Made by a program: the position numbers and the translations under genes. Below the pieces are notes generated by a model that saw nothing but the letters and a program-made list of their open reading frames with translations, was not told the DNA's origin and searched no databases. DNA of 64,000 nucleotides from Chitinophaga sp. CB10 (lineage in GTDB: Bacteria; Bacteroidota; Bacteroidia; Chitinophagales; Chitinophagaceae): positions 124,001-188,000 of the forward strand of contig MLAV02000001.1 of NCBI GenBank assembly GCA_001870995.2. Direction: 5' to 3'. This document shows, piece by piece, positions 52,558 through 61,357 of the stretch; the stretch's first letter is position 1; the number at the start of each line of letters is the position of its first letter.

Positions 52558-52828
52558 GGAGGTTTTTCTCGCAAAGGGGCATAAGGATTTTAAGATCGCA
52601 AAGGCCTGTATTTTGTTGTTATAAGAAAAAAAGGATTGTATTATATTGTTATAAGAAAAGAAGGATTGTTTTAAGAAAAAAGGCTTATTATATCATTATA
52701 AGAAAATTTAACCCTGTTATCCACTAACCTTGAAAACAAACCCTGATCCTTTGCAACTTACCCCCTTATCATAAAAACAAAACCCAATCCTTTGCGACCT
52801 TAAAATCCTTATGCCCCTTTGCGAGAAA
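52531..52828. repeat. Repeat patch: tandem unit plus 40-bp inverted repeat
   Basis: Two near-identical units starting GGTTTTT, containing CTCGCAAAGGGGC and ending AGGA abut at 52531-52560 and 52561-52587; the MFS stop is inside the first. A 40-bp inverted repeat (52565-52604 with 52789-52828) has one mismatch, so the region can form a very long hairpin. Between its arms lie two 24-bp direct repeats starting TTGTTATAAGAAAA (52616-52639 and 52646-52669). CGCAAAG-type heptads of this sort recur in many Bacteroidota genomes. Confidence 0.85.
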
Positions 52829-52871
52829 GAACCCGCCAACAAAAATTGTTAAACGATATACAAATATTGTC

Positions 52872-52901
52872 CTCAATTATCGAAATTTCCCGGAAATTGA
52901 G
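52872..52901 (+). promoter_or_regulatory. Palindromic candidate operator upstream of the AraC gene
   Basis: Nested inverted repeats CTCAATT (52872-52878)/AATTGAG (52895-52901) and AATTTCC (52884-52890)/GGAAATT (52892-52898) lie 12-42 bp before the AraC ATG. They could be an autoregulatory site; no binding data exist in the sequence. Confidence 0.35.
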
Positions 52902-52913
52902 TAAAATTGGTAA

Positions 52914-53840
52914 ATGAAAGTTATCCAATTTACCGTTCCGGTGGCTGACGAGGGCTCCGTAGTAGTACAGGAGGACATTTTACCATATTTCTATCATTAT
53001 CTCCACCGCCACAAAGAAGCGCAGATCACCCTGATCCTGAAAGGAGAGGGTACCCTGATTGCCGGCAATTACACCCAGCCGTTCAAGGCCGGGGAAATTT
53101 ATGTGATTGGGGCCAACCAGCCGCATATGTTTAAAGGAGATGCCAAATACTTCGAAAACCAGCAGGAAAAGAATATACATGCCATTCATATTTTCTTCGA
53201 CCATGAGGATGCGCTGATGGGGCTACTGGCTTTGCCTGAAATGGAAGGGGTGCGCAGGTTCCTCGCCCAGGCACGCAGCAGCCTGCAACTGCCGGCCCAG
53301 TACGAGGAGCGTTTTGCGCCGGATATCATCCGCATCTCCCGGCTCACCGGGGCGGAAAGGCTCCTGGCGTTCATGCACCTGCTGTTGCAGATGAGCCGGC
53401 AGGTGAAGGACTGGAAGTCGCTCTCCACGGGCTTCTCCCGCCATGCCTACAGCGAGTCGGAAGGGCTGCGCATGAACGATATTTACCAGTACACGCTGGA
53501 ACATTACGCAGAGAACATCACCCTCGGCAAAATAGCGCAGGTGGCGCACCTCACGACCTATGCCTTCTGCAAATACTTCAAAAAGCACACCCGTAAAACC
53601 TACCTTGAATTTTTAAATGAGATCAGGATCAATGCCGCCTGTAAGAAGATTATCAGCGGGGAGTATGACAGCATTGCATCTGTAGCCTATGCTACGGGGT
53701 ATAACAACCCGATCACTTTCAACCGCGTATTCCGGAAAGTAACCGGTATGTCGCCCAGCACCTATGCGCGCCAGTATCGCTTTGGAGCTGAAAGCGCGCA
53801 TAGGGACGGACTTTTATTATCGTTGGAAGAACTTTCCTAG
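52914..53840 (+). CDS. AraC family transcriptional regulator
   Basis: The 308-residue protein has an N-terminal cupin-like sensing domain (HYLHRHKEAQITLILKGEGTLIAGNY, then AGEIYVIGANQPHMFKG). The C-terminal double helix-turn-helix of AraC/XylS reads NITLGKIAQVAHLTTYAFCKYFKKHTRKTYLEFL, then IASVAYATGYNNPITFNRVFRKVTGMSPSTYARQ. The ligand is likely a sugar or small carbon compound, as for cupin AraC types. Its 3' end overlaps the convergent radical SAM gene by 4 bp. Confidence 0.92.
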   Translation: MKVIQFTVPVADEGSVVVQEDILPYFYHYLHRHKEAQITLILKGEGTLIAGNYTQPFKAGEIYVIGANQPHMFKGDAKYFENQQEKNIHAIHIFFDHEDALMGLLALPEMEGVRRFLAQARSSLQLPAQYEERFAPDIIRISRLTGAERLLAFMHLLLQMSRQVKDWKSLSTGFSRHAYSESEGLRMNDIYQYTLEHYAENITLGKIAQVAHLTTYAFCKYFKKHTRKTYLEFLNEIRINAACKKIISGEYDSIASVAYATGYNNPITFNRVFRKVTGMSPSTYARQYRFGAESAHRDGLLLSLEELS

Positions 53841-55138
53841 TGTGCGAAATCCTTCATGTAATCGCCTTTGATACGCTCGATAGGCGGATTAAAATAACCG
53901 AATTTCAGGTGAGGGAATTCCTCGTGGATCAGTTCCAGTAACTGTTTCATGCCGAGGCACTCGCCCGGGTCCGTAATGTTCATACGGCCCATGTACCAGT
54001 CCGGATCGATGTTGAAGTTGCGCCATTGGATCATTTGTAGGTCCGTGTCGCGGATCAGCTTACGCAGCGCTTCATATTCATCCGCACTGTCGGTAATGCC
54101 CGGGAACACGAAGTAGTTGATGGACGTCCACCCGCCGAATTCGCGCACCACTTTCAGGCTTTCCACGATATCGTCAAACACGTAGTTATTAGGCCGGTAG
54201 TAAGGCGTATAATACTTCTCCTGGCAGGAATTCATACTCACGCGGATGCTGTTCAGGCCTGCTTCGCAGAGGGCTCTTACCGCATCCGGCTTGCTGCCGT
54301 TGGTGTTGATGTTAATGCTGCCTTTAGGCGTATGTTTACGGATTTCGATAATGGATTCGCGGATGGTTTCCCACATCAGCAGCGGCTCTCCTTCGCAGCC
54401 CTGTCCGAAGCTCACGATAGGGTAAGGCGCTGTTTCCAGGTGCGGGACGGTGTATTCCACGATTTCTTCCGCTGTAGGTTTAAAGCGGAGGCGATCCTGT
54501 GTGGATACGATGGATTCTTCTTCCGGCTGGAAGGAAATACAGCCAACGCAGTTGGCGTTACAAGCCGGGGAGGAAGGGATCGGGCATTCCCACCTGCCCA
54601 TGAAATAGTTGCGGGCGGCAGGGCAATGGTAGGTCAGCGCGCAGTTTTCTGCCAGGTGCTGTACCAGCCTGTTATGCGGGTATGCTTTCAGGAGCTGGTT
54701 AACGCCCTGTTTCACTTTCTTATCGTCGAAGCCGGCGCATTCCTGGCGGATGTCCGCCTCAATGCGGGTGGCAGGCACATAGAACTTCCCGTCCAGCCAG
54801 CCCACTGCCGTGTAGCAGAAGAGGGGGAGGGTAGGCGCATCCGGCATGGTTTCATATGCTGCCAGGTAAAAGCCGGTATGTGCAGGCGGGATAAAAGCCG
54901 CTACCGCCCAACCTTTTTCGCAGAGCTGCATATCGCCGGTTTCGGCGTTGATACCGATGCCTCTGCGTCCGGGCAGTTCATACAAGTTTCCGCCTTCCGG
55001 TAATTCAATCCATTCATCCGCCTCGATAGGCCATGCATCCCAGCCACTGCGGCCGGTTACGTACATGGACGTATCTTCGAAGATATTACCATTCCCGTCG
55101 GAATAAAGTATGTAAGGTGTTTGCTTTAATACCGCCAT
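53837..55138 (-). CDS. Radical SAM protein with N-terminal extension and extra cysteines
   Basis: The 433-residue protein has the radical SAM motif CNANCVGC near 193-200, which coordinates the 4Fe-4S cluster. VSFGQGCEGEPLLMWETIRE and NINTNGSKPDAVRALCEAGLNSIRVSMNS follow as later family motifs. The first ~190 residues form an unusual extension with several Cys residues (near 166, 172 and 185) that might bind a second cluster. The reaction is not identifiable. It is the last gene of an operon with a membrane protein (15 bp) and a ureohydrolase. Confidence 0.85.
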   Translation of the reverse strand: MAVLKQTPYILYSDGNGNIFEDTSMYVTGRSGWDAWPIEADEWIELPEGGNLYELPGRRGIGINAETGDMQLCEKGWAVAAFIPPAHTGFYLAAYETMPDAPTLPLFCYTAVGWLDGKFYVPATRIEADIRQECAGFDDKKVKQGVNQLLKAYPHNRLVQHLAENCALTYHCPAARNYFMGRWECPIPSSPACNANCVGCISFQPEEESIVSTQDRLRFKPTAEEIVEYTVPHLETAPYPIVSFGQGCEGEPLLMWETIRESIIEIRKHTPKGSININTNGSKPDAVRALCEAGLNSIRVSMNSCQEKYYTPYYRPNNYVFDDIVESLKVVREFGGWTSINYFVFPGITDSADEYEALRKLIRDTDLQMIQWRNFNIDPDWYMGRMNITDPGECLGMKQLLELIHEEFPHLKFGYFNPPIERIKGDYMKDFAH

Positions 55139-55153
55139 AAAAATAATTGATGT

Positions 55154-55741
55154 TTAGAGCCTGCTTTTGCAGAAGTTGTTGATCGCTTCCCTTTCTTCTT
55201 TGCCTGGTTCATCGATGATTTCGATTTGCACCACTTTGTTGGTTTTGAAATCCAGGGTGAGCAGGTCATTACGCAAAATTACGTTATTCAGTTCGTTCCA
55301 GCCAACCAGGCGGTTTTTGAAAGCCGTCGGGACGGTGATGCCTGTTGCGTCCAGCTGGATGCGTGCCGGCAGGAATACGGTGTATTCCGACCAGGCGATG
55401 AAGCCCAGCCCGAATCCTGCCAGGATCAGCAATAACGCGGCCAGCGGTTGCAGGTGCGAGAGGAAGTACAGGCTGCCGGTGAGGCAAACGAAGATCTGTA
55501 CGAGCCGCACCAGGGTATTGGCTGCCGCAAAATTTTTGAACCTTTTGGACATAAAGGGGAATGCCAGGCTGGCAAATCCTACCGCTACAAAAAAGAGCGC
55601 CAGGAACCAGTTGGGATTGGCTGCCCCCCGGTAAATGCCGATAGCATTTACCAGGAACAGTACGCCCACGATGCCATGCATAACAGGCAGCAATTTCAGC
55701 CTGCCGGTGGCATTGGGATGTATAATGCGCAGTTTGTACAT
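55154..55741 (-). CDS. Multi-span membrane protein of unknown function
   Basis: The 195-residue protein has four hydrophobic segments: VMHGIVGVLFLVNAIGIY, FLALFFVAVGFASLAFPF, VRLVQIFVCLTGSLYFL and LAALLLILAGFGLGFIAW. A cytoplasmic-like C-terminal domain follows (RIQLDATGITVPTAFKNRLVGWNELNNVILRNDLLTLDF). The C-terminal part resembles PH-like/DUF304 sensor domains. It lies 10 bp after the ureohydrolase and 15 bp before the radical SAM gene. Its role is unknown. Confidence 0.7.
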   Translation of the reverse strand: MYKLRIIHPNATGRLKLLPVMHGIVGVLFLVNAIGIYRGAANPNWFLALFFVAVGFASLAFPFMSKRFKNFAAANTLVRLVQIFVCLTGSLYFLSHLQPLAALLLILAGFGLGFIAWSEYTVFLPARIQLDATGITVPTAFKNRLVGWNELNNVILRNDLLTLDFKTNKVVQIEIIDEPGKEEREAINNFCKSRL

Positions 55742-55751
55742 GCCGCTTGAT

Positions 55752-56795
55752 TTATTTGTGTGCGCTAACCAGCAGGTTGCAGAGTTTGAACAGTACGCGG
55801 GCGCCTACGTTGGCATCCCATTCGTCGTGGGAAGCGGCTACCTCGTTCAGGTCGAAGCCGATCAGCTGGCGGCCGCTGGCGAGGATGCGTTTAAACAGGT
55901 AATATACCTGCTCTGTTTCAAAACCGCCGCTCACCGGGGTGCCGGTATGCGGGCATAATTTAGGATCCAGCCCGTCGATGTCGAAGCTGATGTACACCTG
56001 CTGCGGGAGTTGCTCCACGATGCTGTCGCAGATGGATTTCCAGGTTTCGCCTTCGAACTGTCTTTCCTTGATGTCCTTGTCGAAGAAGGTCACTACCCGG
56101 CCATTGCTGTTGCGGATGTAATCCACCTCTTCCTCGCAATAGTCGCGGATACCCACCTGCACCAGTTTCTGCAGCTGCGGTACTTCCTTCAGCGCGTTGA
56201 ACATGATGGAAGCGTGGGAGTACTGGAAACCTTCGTAGCTGTCGCGCAGGTCGCAGTGCGCATCGATCTGCAGGATGCCGAAATCGCCTTTGTGTTCGCC
56301 GATGGCTTTGAAAAAGCCCAGCGGCGTGCTATGGTCGCCACCTACGAGGCCTACCAGCTTGCCTTTTGCCAGCAGGTCGCGGGTTTGGTTATATACCCAT
56401 TCGTTCATGGCCTTGGTACCGTTGTTTACGTCTACCAGGGTCTTTTTCAGGAACTCATTTTCTTCAATATCACCCCCTTCCATGAGGAATTTCAGGTAGA
56501 GTTCTGCTTCTTTACGGAGGTAGTCGCTGCGGAGCAGGAGGTGTTTATCCGGTTCGCGCATGTAAAAACCTTCTTTCCAGCCGTCTTTCACGTCCGCATC
56601 ATAGAGGTCAACCTGGAGGGAAGCCCTGAAGATATGTTCCGGACCTCTGGCGGTACCATTACTGTAGGAAACGGTTACCTCCCAGGGTACAGGAAGCAGT
56701 ACCAGCCTGGCGTCATCTTCCTGGAACGGCAGTCCGAAAATGTTGTTTGAAAGCAGCCCCACTGAGTTAGGGTCAAATTGAGTTAAATCAGCCAT
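55752..56795 (-). CDS. Ureohydrolase (agmatinase/arginase family)
   Basis: The 347-residue protein has the Mn-binding motifs of the arginase fold: GGDHSTPLGF near 150, GILQIDAHCDLRDSYEGFQYSHAS near 172-194 and VYISFDIDGLDPKLCPHTGTPVSGGFE near 268. The family includes agmatinase, arginase and formimidoylglutamase; this form has an unusually long N-terminal part. Substrate assignment needs phylogeny. It is the first gene of the operon with the membrane protein and the radical SAM gene. Confidence 0.9.
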   Translation of the reverse strand: MADLTQFDPNSVGLLSNNIFGLPFQEDDARLVLLPVPWEVTVSYSNGTARGPEHIFRASLQVDLYDADVKDGWKEGFYMREPDKHLLLRSDYLRKEAELYLKFLMEGGDIEENEFLKKTLVDVNNGTKAMNEWVYNQTRDLLAKGKLVGLVGGDHSTPLGFFKAIGEHKGDFGILQIDAHCDLRDSYEGFQYSHASIMFNALKEVPQLQKLVQVGIRDYCEEEVDYIRNSNGRVVTFFDKDIKERQFEGETWKSICDSIVEQLPQQVYISFDIDGLDPKLCPHTGTPVSGGFETEQVYYLFKRILASGRQLIGFDLNEVAASHDEWDANVGARVLFKLCNLLVSAHK

Positions 56796-57032
56796 GATAA
56801 AATTCTAAATTCAAAATTCCGCGCAAAGATACTATTATGTTTACTTACAGCCTGACTTCCTGGAAAAAGAATTGCCTTTTATATAAATTTTGTCGTTTCC
56901 AGGTCATTTTGCGTTAATTTTGCGCAGTTAATCTGGAGTAGATAAATACAGGTTTTTTGCATAGGGGTTGAAACATTGACTGGGTAAGGGTTTTTGCAGC
57001 TTGTATCATAAGAATAGGAAGATAATTTTTAT

Positions 57033-57446
57033 ATGAAAAAAACAAATATTATCCTGCTGGTGGTTATTGCGGTAGCAATAGGGGTGATTATCACGATGGT
57101 TGGTGATTTCAGTACCTATGAAACTTTCGCAACCGCCCGTCAGAAAGAAGGGAAGGAGTTTCATGTGATTGGCACATTGGATACGCTCCAGACAATGACC
57201 TACGATCCGCTGAAGGATGCCAATTTTTTCAGTTTCTATGTTAAAGATAAAAAAGGGGAAACCCGCAAGGTGGTGTTTAACGGCGCCAAGCCAACCGACT
57301 TTGAGAAAGCCGAATCCGTTGTGCTCACCGGCATGATGGATGGGGAAGACTTTCATTGCAGCAAAATCCTGATGAAATGTCCGTCAAAGTATAAGAACGA
57401 CCAGGTTGTGCTGGGCAAGACAGCGCCGGCAAACAAGCCACTTTAA
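57033..57446 (+). CDS. ccmE: Cytochrome c maturation heme chaperone CcmE, CxxxY type
   Basis: It carries heme from CcmC to CcmF for attachment to c-type cytochromes. The 137-residue protein has one N-terminal transmembrane helix (IILLVVIAVAIGVIITMV) and the OB-fold domain. In the E. coli protein the heme-binding His lies in HDENY; here the corresponding motif is CPSKY (Cys near 116, Tyr near 120). This Cys form is known from the System I* type of CcmE in archaea and some sulfate reducers. It is directly upstream of ccmF (18 bp). Confidence 0.88.
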   Translation: MKKTNIILLVVIAVAIGVIITMVGDFSTYETFATARQKEGKEFHVIGTLDTLQTMTYDPLKDANFFSFYVKDKKGETRKVVFNGAKPTDFEKAESVVLTGMMDGEDFHCSKILMKCPSKYKNDQVVLGKTAPANKPL

Positions 57447-57463
57447 TTTTTATCTGAAGCATC

Positions 57464-60004
57464 ATGAATTTTGTAGGGGAACATTTACTACCAGGCCAGC
57501 TGGGCCACTTTGCCGCCATTTTAGCGTTTGTAGCATCTTTAGTAGCCACTGTGGCCTACTATTGCGCTGTGGTGAACAAAGAGGAGCCGGCGCGCACCTC
57601 CTGGAAAAAGATAGCACGCTGGGGATTTTTCATCCAGTCCATCGCCGTTCTGGCCGTTTTCAGCTGTCTTTACTATATTCTGTATAATCACTTTTTTGAA
57701 TACAAGTACGCGTGGCGTAATACCTCCCGCGACCTGCCTATACAATACCTGTTGTCCAGCCTCTGGTCCGACCAGGAAGGGTCCTTCCTGCTGTGGAGCA
57801 TCTGGAACAGCGTGCTTGGTATTATCCTGATCCGCAGGAGCGGCAAATGGGAAAGCCCGGTGATGACCGTGATCTCCCTCTCGCAGCTCATGATGAGCAG
57901 CATGCTCCTCGGTATTTACATCCTCGGTTATAAAGTGGGCAGCAATCCTTTCATGCTCCTGCGCCAGGCAGAAGAAAACCAGGCAGCGCCCATCTTCCAG
58001 TCTGCCGAATACCTTACTTTCATACACGATGGTAACGGCCTGAACCTCACCCTGCAGAACTACTGGATGGTGATTCACCCGCCGGTACTGTTCCTTGGCT
58101 TCGCCTCCGTGATCGTGCCTTTTGCCTATGCTTTCGCCGGCATCTGGACCCGCGATTACACCGGCTGGGTGAAACCCGTACTGCCATGGGGCCTCTTTGC
58201 CGTAGCCATCCTCGGCCTCGGTATCATGATGGGCGCCGCCTGGGCATACGAATCCCTGAACTTCGGCGGCTACTGGGCCTGGGACCCGGTGGAAAACGCC
58301 TCCCTCGTACCATGGTTGCTCCTGGTAGCGGGCGTGCATACCTGCCTGGCCTTTAAATCTACCGGTCACGCGCTGAAATCCACCGTGTTTTTCTTCTTCA
58401 TGGCTTTCATCACCGTACTGTACTCCACCTTCCTCACCCGTAGCGGCGTACTGGGGGATTCCTCCGTACACTCCTTTACGGACCTCGGTATGAGCGGACA
58501 GCTCCTGGTATTCATGGGCGTGTTCACCATCCCGGCTATCTGGATGATGATTGCCCGGAGAAAAGAAATCCCTGCGGTCAACAAGGAAGAAAGTACTTAC
58601 TCCCGCGAATTCTGGTTGTTCGTCGGTTCCCTGGTAATGCTGATTTCAGCCATCCAGATTACCTTCACGACCTCCATCCCGGTGTGGAATAAACTGCTGG
58701 ACCTCTTCGGGCTGAAGAAGCTCTTCAACCTCGATGAAATGGCGCCGCCTTCCGACGCCATGTTCCACTACAACAAGATACAGATCTGGCTGGCGGTGAT
58801 CCTCGCGATCCTGACTGCCGTTGTACAATACATGCGCTACAAGGATACGCCACGCAGCGTACTGGGCAAAAAACTGCTGGTACCTACGGTGGTATCCCTG
58901 GCCATCACGCTGGCGATCATATTCGCAGGCGGGGTGCATTACACCGATTATGGCGCGGGCTTCCTCGGCGCTATCTACCTGATGCTGTTTGCAACGGTGT
59001 ACGCGGTGGTGGCTAACATCATCTATATCATCGTTGAACAAAAAGGTAAGATAAGAACTGCCGGCGCTTCCATTGCCCACGTGGGCTTTGGCATGGTGCT
59101 GCTCGGCGCGCTGCTCTCCTCCTCCCGCAAAGAGGTGATCTCGCTGGACAAAATGAAAATGCTGAGCCAGGACATCTTCCGCAAGGAAAGTAAGCAGAAC
59201 GCCCGCGAAAACATCATGCTGCCGCTGGGCGTACCGGTGGAAATGGGCGATTACCATGCTACCTTCGTCGGCGATTCCATTGCCCCGGGAGATGCGAAAG
59301 TCTATTTCAAAGTGGATTATGAGCGGAAGGACAAAGCCGGAAAAATCGTAGAGCGTTTCCGCCTATATCCTAACGCATTCGTTAACAGCAAGGAAAATGC
59401 GCTGACTTCCAACCCGGCGTCCAGGCATTACCTGCACAAGGATATATTCACGTATATCACCGCTACGCCTCCTTTAAAGGATAAAACCGCGCCAGCCAAC
59501 GATACCGCCAATTATACCAGCCACCTGGTGCAGGAAGGCGATTCCATCTTCTTCTCCAAAGGCTTTATGATCATGCGCGGCATCGCGAAGGACCCTACCA
59601 ATAAGAACTATGTGCCGCGACAAGGCGACCTGGCGGTAGGGGCTAACCTGGAAGTATATACGCAGACGGACGATCACTTCAACCTGCAGCCGGTGTACCT
59701 GATCCGCGACAGTGCATATCAGTACAGCATCGAAGATACTTTGGCGCCGCTGGCCCTGCAGGTACGCTTCAGCAAAATCCTGCCGGCGGAGAATAAGATT
59801 GAGATTAAGGTGAAGGAAGCGGATACCAGCAGCGACTATATCATCATGAAAGCCATCATCTTCCCGTACATCAACGTGCTGTGGCTGGGTGTGATCGTGA
59901 TGATTGTGGGTACGCTGATTGCCGTTGTGTACCGTGTGAAGCTGAACAAGGGCAAGGCCTCCGGCTCCAAAGCCACGGCTGCTCCTGTGAAGGAAAGGGT
60001 TTAA
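57464..60004 (+). CDS. ccmF: Cytochrome c-type biogenesis protein CcmF
   Basis: CcmF is the heme-lyase core of System I. The 846-residue protein has many hydrophobic helices and the heme-handling WWD-like motif FGGYWAWDPVENASLVPWL near 265. It also has periplasmic loops, and the C-terminal part has a long soluble segment (~560-800) typical of CcmF. It follows ccmE, and the two probably form an operon; ccmA, B, C and H are not adjacent. A perfect hairpin terminator is 23 bp after the stop. Confidence 0.94.
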   Translation: MNFVGEHLLPGQLGHFAAILAFVASLVATVAYYCAVVNKEEPARTSWKKIARWGFFIQSIAVLAVFSCLYYILYNHFFEYKYAWRNTSRDLPIQYLLSSLWSDQEGSFLLWSIWNSVLGIILIRRSGKWESPVMTVISLSQLMMSSMLLGIYILGYKVGSNPFMLLRQAEENQAAPIFQSAEYLTFIHDGNGLNLTLQNYWMVIHPPVLFLGFASVIVPFAYAFAGIWTRDYTGWVKPVLPWGLFAVAILGLGIMMGAAWAYESLNFGGYWAWDPVENASLVPWLLLVAGVHTCLAFKSTGHALKSTVFFFFMAFITVLYSTFLTRSGVLGDSSVHSFTDLGMSGQLLVFMGVFTIPAIWMMIARRKEIPAVNKEESTYSREFWLFVGSLVMLISAIQITFTTSIPVWNKLLDLFGLKKLFNLDEMAPPSDAMFHYNKIQIWLAVILAILTAVVQYMRYKDTPRSVLGKKLLVPTVVSLAITLAIIFAGGVHYTDYGAGFLGAIYLMLFATVYAVVANIIYIIVEQKGKIRTAGASIAHVGFGMVLLGALLSSSRKEVISLDKMKMLSQDIFRKESKQNARENIMLPLGVPVEMGDYHATFVGDSIAPGDAKVYFKVDYERKDKAGKIVERFRLYPNAFVNSKENALTSNPASRHYLHKDIFTYITATPPLKDKTAPANDTANYTSHLVQEGDSIFFSKGFMIMRGIAKDPTNKNYVPRQGDLAVGANLEVYTQTDDHFNLQPVYLIRDSAYQYSIEDTLAPLALQVRFSKILPAENKIEIKVKEADTSSDYIIMKAIIFPYINVLWLGVIVMIVGTLIAVVYRVKLNKGKASGSKATAAPVKERV

Positions 60005-60026
60005 AAATATTGAGCTGTTTTTCCCG

Positions 60027-60069
60027 GCGGGGAGTAAATGAACCGGAAGGTTTGTTTACTCCCCGCTTT
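60027..60069 (+). terminator. Terminator after ccmF
   Basis: A perfect 12-bp stem GCGGGGAGTAAA/TTTACTCCCCGC with a 16-base inner region is followed by TTTCGTTTG. Confidence 0.85.
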
Positions 60070-60290
60070 CGTTTGTTCCCATTCCCCATCGCCACTCATC
60101 CCCTCCGGAACAATGTTCCATCAGCGTTTAACACCTGCCGGGCCGCCTGCCAGGCCCATCATCGCCCTGGCATACCGCCCCACTATTGGTACCTATCACC
60201 GGTACCACGTATTACCGCGGCATTAACTCTTACCTCCCCCCCCAAAAAATCCGTTTTTCCTCCTTATTTTTATAATACAAAACCCTGACC

Positions 60291-61319
60291 ATGAAACGCA
60301 GATGGTTCCGTATATGCCTCATCGTTACATCCGCCTTGCTGGTGGTGTACCTGTTAGGCCCCAAACCCGCCACCCCGACTTATCCAAAGCATATGCCCGC
60401 GGTGCCGCAGCAGCCGGACAGCCTGGATGCGTATATCCGTCACCGTGAGGCCGCCCTGCCCGTGAAGCCGGATAATGAAGCCAGGATCGTTTGGGCGGAT
60501 AGTCTGCATGAAAAAACGCCCTTTTCCATCGTGTACCTGCATGGCTTTTCCGCCAGCCAGGAAGAAGGAAATCCCGTACACCAGGAGGTGGCAAAGGTAT
60601 TTCACTGTAACCTCTACTTGTCGCGGCTGGATCAGCATGGCCTCCGGTCCGACAGCCCGCTGCTGCACATGACCGCGGAAGGCCTCTGGGCGGACGCGCA
60701 GGAGGCGCTGGCCATCGGTAAAGCCATCGGGGAGAAGGTCGTTATCATCAGCACGTCCACGGGCGGCACCCTGGCGCTGAAACTCGCCGCGGAATACCCG
60801 GACGACGTATATGCGCTGGTGAATATGTCGCCCAACATCGCCATCAACGATAAATTCGCCTTCCTCGCCAATAACCACTGGGGCCTGCAGCTGGCGCGCC
60901 TCATCACCGGCGGGGATTACCGGGAGGGGCACGACACCAACGCCATCCGTAACCGGTACTGGAACAACCGCTACCGGCTGGAAGCCGTGGTGCAGCTGGA
61001 AGAGCTGCTGGAAACCACGATGACAAAAGAAACTTTTGCGAAAGTGAAGCAGCCGGTACTCAACCTCTACTATTATAAAGATGAACAGCACCAGGACCCT
61101 ACGGTGAAAGTTTCCGCTATCCTGGCCATGGAAAAGCAGCTGGGCACGCCGCCCGGGCAAAAGGCCGCCATCCCCATCCCCGGCGCTGGCGCGCATGTGC
61201 TGGGCTCCTGGCTGACGAGCAACGCGGTGCCGGACGTGCTCCGGACGATCGACAGCTTTGCCGTGACAGTGCTGCATATGCGGCTTGGAAAGAGAGTGTA
61301 CTACGTGTCAAATCTTTAA
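60291..61319 (+). CDS. Alpha/beta hydrolase with N-terminal anchor
   Basis: The 342-residue protein has an N-terminal hydrophobic helix (ICLIVTSALLVVYLLGP) that probably anchors it in the membrane or acts as a signal. The fold shows IVYLHGFSASQEEGNPVHQEVAK (oxyanion region), the nucleophile elbow IISTSTGGTLALKLA, which is S-T-S-T-G-G rather than the classical G-x-S-x-G, and a likely acid/His pair (KDEQHQD, GAGAHVLGS). Substrate is not predictable. It is probably co-transcribed with the next genes, 38 bp apart. Confidence 0.82.
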   Translation: MKRRWFRICLIVTSALLVVYLLGPKPATPTYPKHMPAVPQQPDSLDAYIRHREAALPVKPDNEARIVWADSLHEKTPFSIVYLHGFSASQEEGNPVHQEVAKVFHCNLYLSRLDQHGLRSDSPLLHMTAEGLWADAQEALAIGKAIGEKVVIISTSTGGTLALKLAAEYPDDVYALVNMSPNIAINDKFAFLANNHWGLQLARLITGGDYREGHDTNAIRNRYWNNRYRLEAVVQLEELLETTMTKETFAKVKQPVLNLYYYKDEQHQDPTVKVSAILAMEKQLGTPPGQKAAIPIPGAGAHVLGSWLTSNAVPDVLRTIDSFAVTVLHMRLGKRVYYVSNL

Positions 61320-61357
61320 TTAACTTGTGGTAACAATCAGATAGTAACTTGCGTTTC

